Below, piece by piece: positions 1 to 6,897 of a stretch of DNA of 20,616 nt. Made by a program: the position numbers and the translations under genes. This stretch comes from an uncultured Clostridia bacterium (GTDB lineage Bacteria > Bacillota > Clostridia > Christensenellales > CAG-138): contig CALGGM010000202.1 in the NCBI GenBank assembly GCA_937915925.1, positions 1-20,616 on the forward strand, in the 5' to 3' direction. Numbering within the stretch: position 1 is the first letter of the stretch; each line of letters starts with the position of its first letter. The notes beneath the pieces are model-generated. The model was not told where the DNA came from. It made no database searches and was given only the letters and a program-made list of their open reading frames with translations.

Positions 1-542
1 TTTCCGAACAGCTTATACCGGCTTTTCTCCGTACCTTTCTTCCATACGAAGCTATACTTGTTTGCATTTGCTTCCAGCTTCGTTCCGTCGATATACACAT
101 GCTGCAGATCCACATGCTCTTTTTCGAAAATGCACGCATTGATCGCCTGAAAGATCTCCTCGATTTTCCCTTGCAATTCTTCCCGGATAAAGTATCCGAA
201 CGCACCGTAGCTCGGTGTTTCCCAGTCCATGAGATACATGTATCTGAGATTCACTTTGCAATCGTCGTCCAATGTTCGCAGTGCAGCATATCCGTGTTCC
301 ATGAATCCGAACAAAACCGTTTTCAGCATATTGACTCGATTATACCCCGGACGTCCCATCCTTCCAACAGGACGTTCCGGCAGGTGCTTCCATACTTCCG
401 CTTCCTCCATGAGCCTGTCAAATGCCAATACCGGATCGCAGATATTCAACATATCTGCAAAAAACACTGGAAATCTTCCCTGCTTTGCGCTATGATTGCA
501 TTGTGGTTGTTTATTATTTTTCACACAAATATTATACCACAT
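1..542 (-). CDS. IS1182-family transposase, N-terminal part (runs off the left edge)
   Basis: The frame is open from the window edge up to an ATG at 542 and stays open throughout. The readable protein has a DUF772-type N-terminal domain (stretches MLKTVLFGFM, CKVNLRYMYLMDW, YGAFGYFIREELQ) followed by VYIDGTKLEANANKYSFVWKK. This is the hallmark of IS1182-type DDE transposases, and the D of YIDG is the likely first catalytic acid. The rest of the DDE core lies outside the window. The start is uncertain: ATG 542, GTG 524 (just after an extended -10 box) or ATG 452. The protein would catalyse excision and insertion of its own element. It is cut by the window, so intactness cannot be judged. Confidence 0.85.
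   Translation of the reverse strand, partial: MWYNICVKNNKQPQCNHSAKQGRFPVFFADMLNICDPVLAFDRLMEEAEVWKHLPERPVGRMGRPGYNRVNMLKTVLFGFMEHGYAALRTLDDDCKVNLRYMYLMDWETPSYGAFGYFIREELQGKIEEIFQAINACIFEKEHVDLQHVYIDGTKLEANANKYSFVWKKGTEKSRYKLFG
531..539 (-). promoter_or_regulatory. Extended -10 promoter of the transposase
   Basis: On the minus strand TGG-TATAAT is an extended -10 element. No good -35 is visible at 16-18 bases. The predicted transcription start (about 525-524) falls on the in-frame GTG at 524, so the mRNA could be almost leaderless. Confidence 0.4.
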
Positions 543-583
543 AGCAAAGACTCCCGGGGAAACTTTCCTCGAGAGTCTTGCTA
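542..583. repeat. Long imperfect palindrome at the IS end
   Basis: TAGCAaAGACTC at 542-553 pairs with GAGTCTTGCTA at 573-583 (one bulged A). The inner part continues with GGGGAAA (556-562) against TTTCCTC (564-570). It covers the region just upstream of and including the first transposase ATG. No T-run follows on the minus strand, so it is unlikely to terminate the rsmI operon. Such subterminal hairpins in some IS elements hide the transposase start on read-through transcripts; that role is inferred here. Confidence 0.6.
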
Positions 584-589
584 TTTCTT

Positions 590-612
590 TCAGGGACTTT
601 TTTAACATCCCC
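590..612. mobile_element. Probable outer end of the IS element
   Basis: The sequence GGGACTTTTTTAACATCCCC at 593-612 lies between the palindrome and the rsmI stop and resembles a terminal inverted repeat. The other IS end is outside the window, so the boundary cannot be confirmed by matching ends or a target duplication. Confidence 0.4.
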
Positions 613-619
613 TAAACAC

Positions 620-1429
620 TCAGTTCTTCAATTCCAGCGCGCGACGGTAGACCTGCTTTTTCGGTAAGTGCAGCCGGTCGGCGGCGATCGCGGCGGCATC
701 CTTGACGGATTCGGTTTCGAGAAGTTCCTGTAACAGCGCGTCAAGGTCCGGCGCGGCTTGTTCGTCCTTTTGCCCGGGAACAAAGCAGATCACGCATTCG
801 CCCTTCGGCTCCTCCGAAAACCGCTCGACAAGCTCGGAAAGCGTACCGGTCACGACCGTTTCAAACTTCTTGGTGAGCTCTCTGAGGACCGCGGCGGGTC
901 CGTCGCCGAAGCGCTCCAAAAGATCTTTGAGCGTCGCCTGCACGCGGTGCGGGCTTTCGTACAGGATGACCTGATGCCGGATGAGCGCAATCGCGTCGAG
1001 CATTTCGCGGCGCGGCTTTGCTTCGCGCGGGAGGAATCCGAAAAAGCTGAACGGCTGCGCGGGCAGTCCCGAAAGCACGGCGGCGATCACGGCAGCGCTT
1101 GCGCCGGGGATCACGGTGTGAGCAAGTCCTTCTTTCTGACACGCTTCGACGAGCATGGCGCCGGGATCGGAAACGCCCGGCATGCCCGCGTCGGAGATGT
1201 ACGCGACGTCCCGTCCCGCTTTCAGCGCTTCGACGACCTCCTCGGTGCGTTCGCGCTCGTTGTGCGTGTGCAGGGATCGCGTCGGTTTTTTGATGTTGAA
1301 ATGTCCGAGAAGGATCGCGGAATGGCGCGTATCCTCGCAGTAGATCGTGTCGACCGAGGAGAGCGCTTCGATGGCACGCGGGCTGAAATCGCCGAGATTG
1401 CCGATCGGCGTAGCGACAAGGTACAGCAT
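620..1429 (-). CDS. rsmI: 16S rRNA (cytidine-1402 2'-O)-methyltransferase RsmI
   Basis: This 269-residue protein is a full-length member of the RsmI branch of the tetrapyrrole-methylase fold. It uses S-adenosylmethionine to methylate the 2'-O of C1402 in the ribosomal P-site region of 16S rRNA. Visible motifs are VATPIGNLGD (5-14), CEDTR (31-35), SDAGMPGVSDPG (79-90), PGASA (108-112), FFGFLPR (129-135) and YESPHR (157-162). The C-terminus has the family's short helical extension ending KKQVYRRALEL. It is the last gene of a leftward operon. Its ATG shares one base with the dnaI stop (TGATG), implying translational coupling. The stop codon lies only a few bases from the putative IS end, but the gene is intact. 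Confidence 0.95.
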   Translation of the reverse strand: MLYLVATPIGNLGDFSPRAIEALSSVDTIYCEDTRHSAILLGHFNIKKPTRSLHTHNERERTEEVVEALKAGRDVAYISDAGMPGVSDPGAMLVEACQKEGLAHTVIPGASAAVIAAVLSGLPAQPFSFFGFLPREAKPRREMLDAIALIRHQVILYESPHRVQATLKDLLERFGDGPAAVLRELTKKFETVVTGTLSELVERFSEEPKGECVICFVPGQKDEQAAPDLDALLQELLETESVKDAAAIAADRLHLPKKQVYRRALELKN

Positions 1430-2343
1430 CAGCGCATCCTCGTGCGGAGATTGTCTCCGCGCAGCACGACGATCGAGGTCAGCGCGCCGTCGATCATGCG
1501 GCTTGCGACGCGTTCGCCGTAGCGCTCGAACAGCTGCGTGCTGTCAAGATTCGTGACTAGCACGGTCGGCAGCCTTGACGCGGTGCGCTCGTTCAGGATG
1601 CGGAAGAACGTCTCGACCGTGATGTTCGGCACCATCGCCTCGGTCCCGAGATCGTCGAGGATCAGAAGCGGCGCGCGAAGATACTGCGAAGTCGCGTCCT
1701 CGCGCGTGTCGAGCCCGTCGAGCACGGATTGAATGCACTGGTACGCGGTCGTTTTCAGCGCGGCGATTCCCTTTTCCACAGCGCCCGCGGCGATCGCGTT
1801 GGCAAAGAAGCTCTTGCCGAGCCCGCTGTTGCCGACGATCAGAAGGTTCGGCTTTTCGGGCGAGGGGAGAGAGGCGACGTAGCGCTCGCAAAAACGCTTC
1901 ATCCCAAGTCCCTGCCGCTTTTGCTCATCGTTCGGATAGATCGATTCGTTGAAGTCCGCGAAGGTTTCGTGCGCATTGATGCGCGAGCCCGCAAGCATCT
2001 GCTCCTGCTGCTTTTTGAGCGCGCAGGTACACAGCTGTCCGCGCTCGCCGACCGTGCCGGTATCGTTGCAGCGCGTGCAGGTATAGATCGGATCCAGATA
2101 GTTTCCGGGAAAACCCATGGAGATCAAAAGCGTCCTTCGCTCCGCGCCGATCGCGGCGAGACGCGATTTCGCGGCGGCAGGGGTAAGCTTGCCCGCGCCG
2201 AGCTGCTTGAACACGAGCCCGCATTCGTCCAGAAGCGAACCGATGCGCGGATTCTTCCGCTCGCATTCCTCGACCCGCCTGCGCTGCGCGATACGGTTTT
2301 TTTCGCGCAGGTCGCTGTAATAGCGTTGCAATTCGTTCGTCAT
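1429..2343 (-). CDS. dnaI: Replicative helicase loader, DnaI/DnaC AAA+ ATPase
   Basis: This 304-residue AAA+ protein of the DnaC/DnaI/IstB group loads the replicative helicase onto DNA at the origin and during restart. An N-terminal helical region is followed by a zinc-ribbon-like cysteine set (C89, C92, C105, C107, in YTCTRC and QLCTC). The ATPase core has Walker A GNSGLGKS (171-178), Walker B LLILDD (226-231), sensor-1 VTNLD (263-267) and an arginine-rich RYGERVASR segment (274-282) likely carrying the arginine finger. The start overlaps the dnaD stop by four bases (ATGA), and the stop overlaps the rsmI start. Adjacency to a DnaD-domain gene is the usual Bacillota primosome arrangement and supports the DnaI role over an IstB transposition helper. 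Confidence 0.93.
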   Translation of the reverse strand: MTNELQRYYSDLREKNRIAQRRRVEECERKNPRIGSLLDECGLVFKQLGAGKLTPAAAKSRLAAIGAERRTLLISMGFPGNYLDPIYTCTRCNDTGTVGERGQLCTCALKKQQEQMLAGSRINAHETFADFNESIYPNDEQKRQGLGMKRFCERYVASLPSPEKPNLLIVGNSGLGKSFFANAIAAGAVEKGIAALKTTAYQCIQSVLDGLDTREDATSQYLRAPLLILDDLGTEAMVPNITVETFFRILNERTASRLPTVLVTNLDSTQLFERYGERVASRMIDGALTSIVVLRGDNLRTRMR

Positions 2344-3527
2344 AGATCCTCGCTCAAATTCACGATCAGGTTGTTGAAATCTTCCTCCGAGATCGGCTTC
2401 TGCTCATAGAGCAGCGCCGGATTCTTTTTCTTCTTTTTCGCGGGCTGCGCTTTCGGCGTGATCAGCGCCGCCTTTGCCTGTTCTTCGGTTTCGATGTGCG
2501 CGTCCGCCCAGTCGGACAGCAGTTTTTTGAGAAGCCCCAAAGGCCGCTCCGCGCTCGCGCATTCGTCCGCGGCAAGCAGGATCGCTTCGCACGAGATGTT
2601 CTTTTCCTCGTGGAACATGCGAAGCTGCGCGACCGTCGTCTTATCCGGCGCGCCGATCTTGCCGAGCCTCGCGTACACGAGTCGCGCGAACTCGCGGTCC
2701 TGCGCGTTCTTCTCGTCCGCAAGCGCCATCTGCGCAACGTCGGTGACCTTGCGTTTCTTGAGCTCCGAAAGCCGATCGTCCAAAATCGCGAACGTCGGCG
2801 ACGCGACGTCGGTCATGCGCGCGCAGACGGCGAGGACCGTTTCGGCGTCGAAGCCGAGCTCGTTCGTCCAGCGGTCGTACATCGCCATCTCGTCGACGGT
2901 CGGCGGTCGGCGCTTGTTCCAACGGCGCAGAACCTCTGCCGCGCCGTGCTTCTGCATCCGGTAGTCCGCCACGTACTGCTCCGCCGCTTCCTGCGTCTTC
3001 ACGCCCTGCTCGCTCCATTCCTGCGCAACGGTCAGGATATAATTGGTCGAAACGCGCTTGCCCTTCAGCTCAATGCAGTACGCGACCAAGGCGAGCACCG
3101 CGCCCTCCTCAAGCCCGTATAGCTCGATGCAGTCGTACATCGCCTTCGTTTCGCGCATATCGAGCGAGCGCGGCGAAAGCAGCGCGCCGAGCGATTCCAT
3201 AAACCGCCGATACTTCACCGGCGTCGCCGTGGTAACGGCGGGCTGCTCGGTGAGCAGATATTCCACGGTGAGCGGTTCGTCGCCGCGGATGCGCACGAGC
3301 CCCTTTGCCTGCCAGTACACGAACGCGCAGCGGATCTGCGCGTCGGTCAGCCCAAGCGCCTCGCCGACGTCGGCGTCGGAAAGCGAGGGATGATAGCACT
3401 GCATCAGTCCGTAAAGATACACCTTCACAAACATGCCGTCCGCATCGGGCATGTATTCGAGGAAAAACAGATTGTCGACCGGCGTCATCTCACGCCGCGC
3501 CGCTTCGGGCGAAAAACGGATATTCAT
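2340..3527 (-). CDS. dnaD: DnaD-domain replication initiation/primosome protein
   Basis: This 395-residue protein is read from the ATG at 3527. It has an N-terminal winged-helix-like region (residues about 1-100, with YGLMQCYHPSLSDADVGEALGLT) and two helical DnaD/DnaB-type domains: the first around YDCIELYGLEEGAVLALVAY, the second around MYDRWTNELGFDAETVLAVC. A lysine-rich linker (AKKKKK) leads to an acidic tail ending EEDFNNLIVNL, a common DnaD/DnaB-family layout. In Bacillota these proteins remodel DNA and recruit DnaI and the helicase. An ATG 36 bases further upstream is also in frame, but it lies upstream of a strong promoter whose start point coincides with 3527, so the shorter protein is preferred. 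First gene of the dnaD-dnaI-rsmI operon. Confidence 0.88.
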   Translation of the reverse strand: MNIRFSPEAARREMTPVDNLFFLEYMPDADGMFVKVYLYGLMQCYHPSLSDADVGEALGLTDAQIRCAFVYWQAKGLVRIRGDEPLTVEYLLTEQPAVTTATPVKYRRFMESLGALLSPRSLDMRETKAMYDCIELYGLEEGAVLALVAYCIELKGKRVSTNYILTVAQEWSEQGVKTQEAAEQYVADYRMQKHGAAEVLRRWNKRRPPTVDEMAMYDRWTNELGFDAETVLAVCARMTDVASPTFAILDDRLSELKKRKVTDVAQMALADEKNAQDREFARLVYARLGKIGAPDKTTVAQLRMFHEEKNISCEAILLAADECASAERPLGLLKKLLSDWADAHIETEEQAKAALITPKAQPAKKKKKNPALLYEQKPISEEDFNNLIVNLSEDL

Positions 3528-3533
3528 AGCCGT

Positions 3534-3563
3534 ATTATAACACGAATGCATGGCGGATTGCAA
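3534..3563 (-). promoter_or_regulatory. Sigma-A promoter of dnaD-dnaI-rsmI
   Basis: On the minus strand TTGCAA, an 18-base spacer and a perfect TATAAT (3539-3534) precede dnaD. The expected transcription start, about seven bases on, falls at the dnaD ATG (3527). There is no Shine-Dalgarno sequence before that ATG, so a leaderless mRNA is predicted. Confidence 0.7.
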
Positions 3564-3621
3564 CGGAAAGCCGGAATTTCGATCCGCCCAAAAATAGCTG
3601 GTATTTTCCGGTCCTTGGCAC

Positions 3622-3627
3622 TATAAT
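3622..3627 (+). promoter_or_regulatory. -10 element of spoIID
   Basis: A perfect TATAAT ends eight bases before the spoIID ATG (3635), and no Shine-Dalgarno sequence is present. The -35 region is poor for sigma-A. GGTATTTT about 16 bases upstream could be a sporulation sigma-E-like -35, which would fit SpoIID, but this is weak. Transcription would start at or next to the ATG. Confidence 0.5.
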
Positions 3628-3634
3628 ATAAACC

Positions 3635-4771
3635 ATGAAGAGACAAAAACAAAACCCCATAAAGCCGATCGCGCTCGGGCTCGCGCTGCTGGTCCTTCTG
3701 GTGGCGCTGTTCCTTTTGATCCGCTTTGCCTTAAACCCGCACACCGAACCGTCCGCCGCGTCTTGCAGGATCGCTTCCGACGGGGGAACGGAGCGGATCG
3801 CGACCCGCACGCAGTCGCCCACGATCCTCGATCTGTACGCGTACTTCGACTGGACGGAGACGACGCAGATCAAGGTCTACGACCACCGCGCGGACCGGAT
3901 CGTCACGATGGATCTGGAGGAGTACATCGTCGGCGTGGTCTCGGCGGAGATGCCGGCGCGCTACGAATTCGAGGCGCTGAAATCGCAGGCGGTCGCGACG
4001 CGTACGTACACGCTGTACCGCATGCAGCGCGGCGGCTGTCAGACGAATCCGGAGGCGGACGTCTGCACGAACAGCAAGTGCTGTCAGGCGTTTTCTTCGC
4101 ACGAGCGGATGCAGGAGACGTGGGGCGACGAGTACGCGAAGAACTATAACCGCGTCGCCGAGGCGGTCATGGGAACGGCGGGCGAGGTGCTTGTTTACGA
4201 CGGCAAGCTCTGCGATGCGCTGTACCATGCCTGCTCGGGCGGACAGACCGAGGATTCGGAGCACGTTTACGCAAACGCGATCCCGTACCTGCGTGGCGTG
4301 GACAGTCCTTACGAGGATCCGATGCGCACCGAGGATGTCCCGTTCGGCATGGACGCGCTGATCGAGCTGATCACGGCGAAGTATCCCGAAAGCGGCGTGA
4401 CCGAGGACAACGCGAAAACCGCGATCGAGATCGCTTCGGCATATGACAGCGGGCGCGTCGAGATGTTCCGCCTCGGCAAGACCGCGATCACCGGCAAGCA
4501 GGCGCGAAACCTGTTCGGGCTTCGGAGCACGATGTTTACGGTCACGTGGTCCGAGGATGGGATCGTCTTCCACACGAAGGGCTACGGGCACGGCGTGGGG
4601 CTTTCGCAGAACGGCGCGAACGGCATGGCGAAGCACGGCTCGGATTACCGGGAGATCCTGCTTCATTATTATACGGGTGTGGAGATTGCGTCGTACGGCG
4701 CGGACGGGATCACGGCAAAGCCGACGCCCGAGACTTCCGACGCCGCAAACTACTTTGTGCCGGAGGGCTGA
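3635..4771 (+). CDS. spoIID: SpoIID/LytB-type lytic transglycosylase (stage II sporulation protein D)
   Basis: This 378-residue membrane-anchored murein hydrolase is expected to cleave glycan strands during forespore engulfment, working with SpoIIP and SpoIIM. A short basic N-terminus is followed by one transmembrane segment (about 12-31). The SpoIID domain then shows VVSAEMPARYEFEALKSQAVATRTY (from residue 101), with E105 matching the catalytic glutamate. HACSGGQTED follows (about 198-207), then GYGHGVGLSQNGA (316-328). Cysteines 135, 144, 149 and 150 form a cluster like the zinc-binding insert reported for clostridial SpoIID. No ribosome site precedes the ATG; the promoter sits directly against it. 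trmN6 follows within two bases. LytB-type cell-separation enzymes share the domain, so the exact role is inferred from length and architecture. Confidence 0.88.
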   Translation: MKRQKQNPIKPIALGLALLVLLVALFLLIRFALNPHTEPSAASCRIASDGGTERIATRTQSPTILDLYAYFDWTETTQIKVYDHRADRIVTMDLEEYIVGVVSAEMPARYEFEALKSQAVATRTYTLYRMQRGGCQTNPEADVCTNSKCCQAFSSHERMQETWGDEYAKNYNRVAEAVMGTAGEVLVYDGKLCDALYHACSGGQTEDSEHVYANAIPYLRGVDSPYEDPMRTEDVPFGMDALIELITAKYPESGVTEDNAKTAIEIASAYDSGRVEMFRLGKTAITGKQARNLFGLRSTMFTVTWSEDGIVFHTKGYGHGVGLSQNGANGMAKHGSDYREILLHYYTGVEIASYGADGITAKPTPETSDAANYFVPEG

Positions 4772-4772
4772 C

Positions 4773-5441
4773 ATGGAACGCTGGGAATGGCTGATCGAAC
4801 AAAAGATCGGGATCTTTCAGGACCCGGCGCTCGGCTGCTTTACGGAGGATTCGATTGCGCTGGTCCACTTTGCAAGGATCGGCGAAAAGGACGCGGTGCT
4901 CGATCTCGGCACCGGCAACGGAATCCTTTGCCTGTATGCGGCGGCGCGGTACGGCGGCACGTACACCGGCGTCGACGTCGACGGGGCGCAGCTTGCGCTT
5001 GCGAAGCGCAGCGCTGAGCAGAACGGGCAGAAGATCCGGTTTCTCAAAATGCGGGCCGAGGACGCGCCGGACGCGCTCGGACACGGCGCGTTTACCCGCG
5101 TGCTGATGAACCCGCCGTACTTCACCTCGGGGGACGAGGGGAGACGCGGCACGGCGCGGCATGCCGAAAAAGAGCAGCTTTGCGACTGGTGCCGCGCGGC
5201 GTTTCTGCTGTTGAAAAACGGCGGCACGCTGACGCTCTGCTATCCCGCGGAGCAGCTTGTACCGCTGATCCGCGCGCTCGATCAGAACCGCCTCGCCCCG
5301 AAGCGGATGCAGTTTCTGTTCAGCGGAAGCCATGCGCGGCTCGTGCTCGTCGAGGCAAAAAAACTCGGCGCGGACGGCGTGCGCATCTCCGCCTTAGGGC
5401 TGGGGAGGGACGCAAAAATGCCCGAACCGCGTTTGCTCTGA
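4773..5441 (+). CDS. trmN6: tRNA1(Val) (adenine-37-N6)-methyltransferase
   Basis: This 222-residue class I SAM methyltransferase of the TrmN6/YfiC group is expected to make m6A37 in tRNA-Val. Motif I is DLGTGNG (44-50), the acidic ribose-binding residue lies in TGVDVD (65-70), and the N6-adenine signature NPPY is at 113-116. The N-terminal segment IFQDPALGCFTEDSIAL, before the SAM domain, matches the family's substrate-side region. The start chosen is ATG 4773, preceded by GGAGG inside the end of spoIID (4762-4766). A longer open frame upstream overlaps spoIID and is rejected. It is probably co-transcribed with spoIID, as only one base separates the spoIID stop from the ATG. Confidence 0.87.
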   Translation: MERWEWLIEQKIGIFQDPALGCFTEDSIALVHFARIGEKDAVLDLGTGNGILCLYAAARYGGTYTGVDVDGAQLALAKRSAEQNGQKIRFLKMRAEDAPDALGHGAFTRVLMNPPYFTSGDEGRRGTARHAEKEQLCDWCRAAFLLLKNGGTLTLCYPAEQLVPLIRALDQNRLAPKRMQFLFSGSHARLVLVEAKKLGADGVRISALGLGRDAKMPEPRLL

Positions 5442-5545
5442 GCACAAGTTTAAAAACCGTTCATGCCTTTTCCGCGGCTTGTCACAGGTTCCGATCGAAT
5501 TTTCCGAACGCCTGCGGCATGCTGAACCGGAAGGGAATAAGGAAA

Positions 5546-5968
5546 ATGAACCGTATACAGCCGTTTCAAAAGGACAGAAGGATCGGGGTCGACTTTTGCC
5601 GATCGGACGCGCCGCACAGGCAGATCGGGGAGGCGCTGCTGCGCATCGGGATCGAGCCGCATCTTTGCGGATTCGACACGCTCAGCGACGGGATCCGGAT
5701 CAGCGCGGAACGCGAGCTGCGCTTTGCGCCGTTTCGCACGCACATGGAGCCGACGCTCGGCTCGCTGAACGGGACCGCGGGGTGGGAGCATATGATGCGA
5801 GACGCGATCCGCGCCGGATTTCTCAACGCGGATGAGGCGTTTGCGGATCTGTTTCCGTATACGGACCGACCGGGAAGCGCGGAGTTCGTCTGCACGCTCG
5901 CGGCGGCGCTGTGCGACCGCATCGCGTCAAAAAAAGATCGGCTTGAGACGCCGATCGAGGATCGATAA
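5546..5968 (+). CDS. Stand-alone Spo0A C-terminal-domain-like protein
   Basis: This 140-residue protein resembles the DNA-binding effector domain of Spo0A without a receiver domain. IGIEPHLCGFDTLSDGI (35-50) lines up with the Spo0A IGVPAHIKGY..LREAI segment. GTAGWEHMMRDAIRAGF (76-92) lines up with TTASRVERAIRHAIEVAW, and YTDRPGSAEFVCTLAAAL lines up with the C-terminal KPTNSEFIAMVADKL segment. The Spo0A arginine of SRVER is not conserved, so DNA specificity is probably different or lost. ATG 5546 is preceded by AAGGA; an in-frame ATG at 5519 is a weaker alternative. The gene follows trmN6 by about 100 bases and converges on plsC with nine bases between the stops. The homology call rests on manual alignment. 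Confidence 0.65.
   Translation: MNRIQPFQKDRRIGVDFCRSDAPHRQIGEALLRIGIEPHLCGFDTLSDGIRISAERELRFAPFRTHMEPTLGSLNGTAGWEHMMRDAIRAGFLNADEAFADLFPYTDRPGSAEFVCTLAAALCDRIASKKDRLETPIEDR
5928..5956 (-). terminator. Intrinsic terminator of the plsC-type gene
   Basis: Read on the minus strand, GATCGGC, a seven-base loop and GCCGATC are followed by seven T. This is a complete rho-independent terminator placed 22 bases after the plsC stop. It lies inside the last codons of the convergent Spo0A_C-like gene. Confidence 0.8.
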
Positions 5969-5977
5969 TAATATTTT

Positions 5978-6796
5978 TTATTCGGAAAGCGCTTTAAGAA
6001 GCGTTCTTTCCGCGTAAGCCGCAAGCTCCTGCGTGGAGAGTGCGGCGACGGTTTCGGGCGGGATCACGTCGAGTACCTCGAACGATACCTTTGTGCCGTG
6101 CCAGAAGAACTGCTTCAGCGCTTTCGACGTGCCACGATTGACGGCGACTACGATCGGCACGCCCGCGCGCTTTGCGATCGCGAAGGAACCGGCGTGCAGC
6201 GGCAAAAGCGGCGCGTCGGTCTTGTTGCGCGTGCCTTCGGGGAAGATCCCGACCGGCGTATGCTCGTCCTTGACGATATCGACGGCGCGGAAGATCGTCT
6301 TCAGCGCCTCGCGGTTGTTGGTGCGGTCGATGAACGGGTAGCCGCAGATGTGCGCGATCGCGCCCGCGATCGGCATGTTCAGAATCTCCGGCTTACAGAT
6401 GTACACGATCTCGGTCCCCTTCAACAGCGTCAGCGGCAGGAACGGGTCGATCATGGAACGGTGGTTTGCCACGAGTAGAAACGGCTTCGTCCGATCGATC
6501 CTTTCAAGACCCTTGCTTGTCACGCGGATGCGTCCGGCGAGAAGGACCAGTTCCATCGTTTCCCGCATCAGCCATCGCATGCCGTGATGCACCTTCGTGA
6601 CCGGCTTCTTCTTATTGATACAGGACGTCAGAATGAGCAAAAAGAGCGCGTAGAGAAGCAGCCCGCACACATACGCGCCGAAAAACAGCAGCGGGATGCG
6701 AACAAAGAACCACCACGTCTCGACGGGCGGCAGCACGCAGGAGAGCAGCGCGGCCGTTCCTGCGCTCAGCAGCAGAATCAGGATCCAGAACAGCAT
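5978..6796 (-). CDS. plsC: 1-acyl-sn-glycerol-3-phosphate acyltransferase (PlsC family)
   Basis: This 272-residue membrane enzyme transfers an acyl chain to lysophosphatidic acid in phospholipid synthesis. Two N-terminal hydrophobic segments (about 2-22 and 33-57) anchor it. The acyltransferase blocks are NHRSMIDP (111-118, giving the HX4D motif with H112 and D117), YPFIDR (153-158), FPEGTR (185-190) and VPIVVAV (213-219). The open frame continues to an ATG at 6862, but a near-consensus promoter (TTGAAA-17-TATACT) lies between the two ATGs, and GAAAGG precedes ATG 6796, so 6796 is used. It converges with the Spo0A_C-like gene and diverges from the leader RNA and cassette. Substrate specificity within the PlsC family cannot be read from sequence. 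Confidence 0.9.
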   Translation of the reverse strand: MLFWILILLLSAGTAALLSCVLPPVETWWFFVRIPLLFFGAYVCGLLLYALFLLILTSCINKKKPVTKVHHGMRWLMRETMELVLLAGRIRVTSKGLERIDRTKPFLLVANHRSMIDPFLPLTLLKGTEIVYICKPEILNMPIAGAIAHICGYPFIDRTNNREALKTIFRAVDIVKDEHTPVGIFPEGTRNKTDAPLLPLHAGSFAIAKRAGVPIVVAVNRGTSKALKQFFWHGTKVSFEVLDVIPPETVAALSTQELAAYAERTLLKALSE

Positions 6797-6820
6797 AATC
6801 AATTCCAACCTTTCTTTACC

Positions 6821-6849
6821 AGTATAGCGAAAAAGGCGCCGGATTTCAA
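6821..6849 (-). promoter_or_regulatory. Sigma-A promoter of the plsC-type gene
   Basis: TTGAAA (6849-6844), a 17-base spacer and TATACT (6826-6821) on the minus strand form a near-consensus sigma-A promoter. Transcription should start near 6814, which fixes the plsC start at 6796. The promoter overlaps, back to back, the region upstream of the leader RNA. Confidence 0.75.
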
Positions 6850-6861
6850 TCTTCAAAATCA

Positions 6862-6890
6862 TTGCGTTTTCCGATTTATCATGTTATAAT
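6862..6890 (+). promoter_or_regulatory. Promoter of the structured leader RNA / adenylation cassette
   Basis: A perfect TATAAT (6885-6890) is preceded at 17 bases by a weak -35 (TTGCGT, 6862-6867). Seven bases further on is G6898, exactly the first base of the long closing stem of the leader RNA, which supports the promoter. Confidence 0.6.
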
Positions 6891-6897
6891 CCAATTT

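Noticed and set aside
99..605. 168-codon plus-strand open frame at the left edge
   Set aside because: It is antisense to the transposase, which has clear IS1182-type motifs on the minus strand.
4443..4772. 110-residue upstream extension of TrmN6
   Set aside because: It overlaps spoIID in another frame; ATG 4773 has GGAGG and matches the family's N-terminus.
3731..4774. 347-codon minus-strand open frame
   Set aside because: It is antisense to spoIID, is arginine/histidine/leucine rich as shadow frames are, and has no family features.
6797..6862. Longer plsC start at ATG 6862
   Set aside because: A near-consensus promoter (TTGAAA-17-TATACT) lies between 6862 and 6796.
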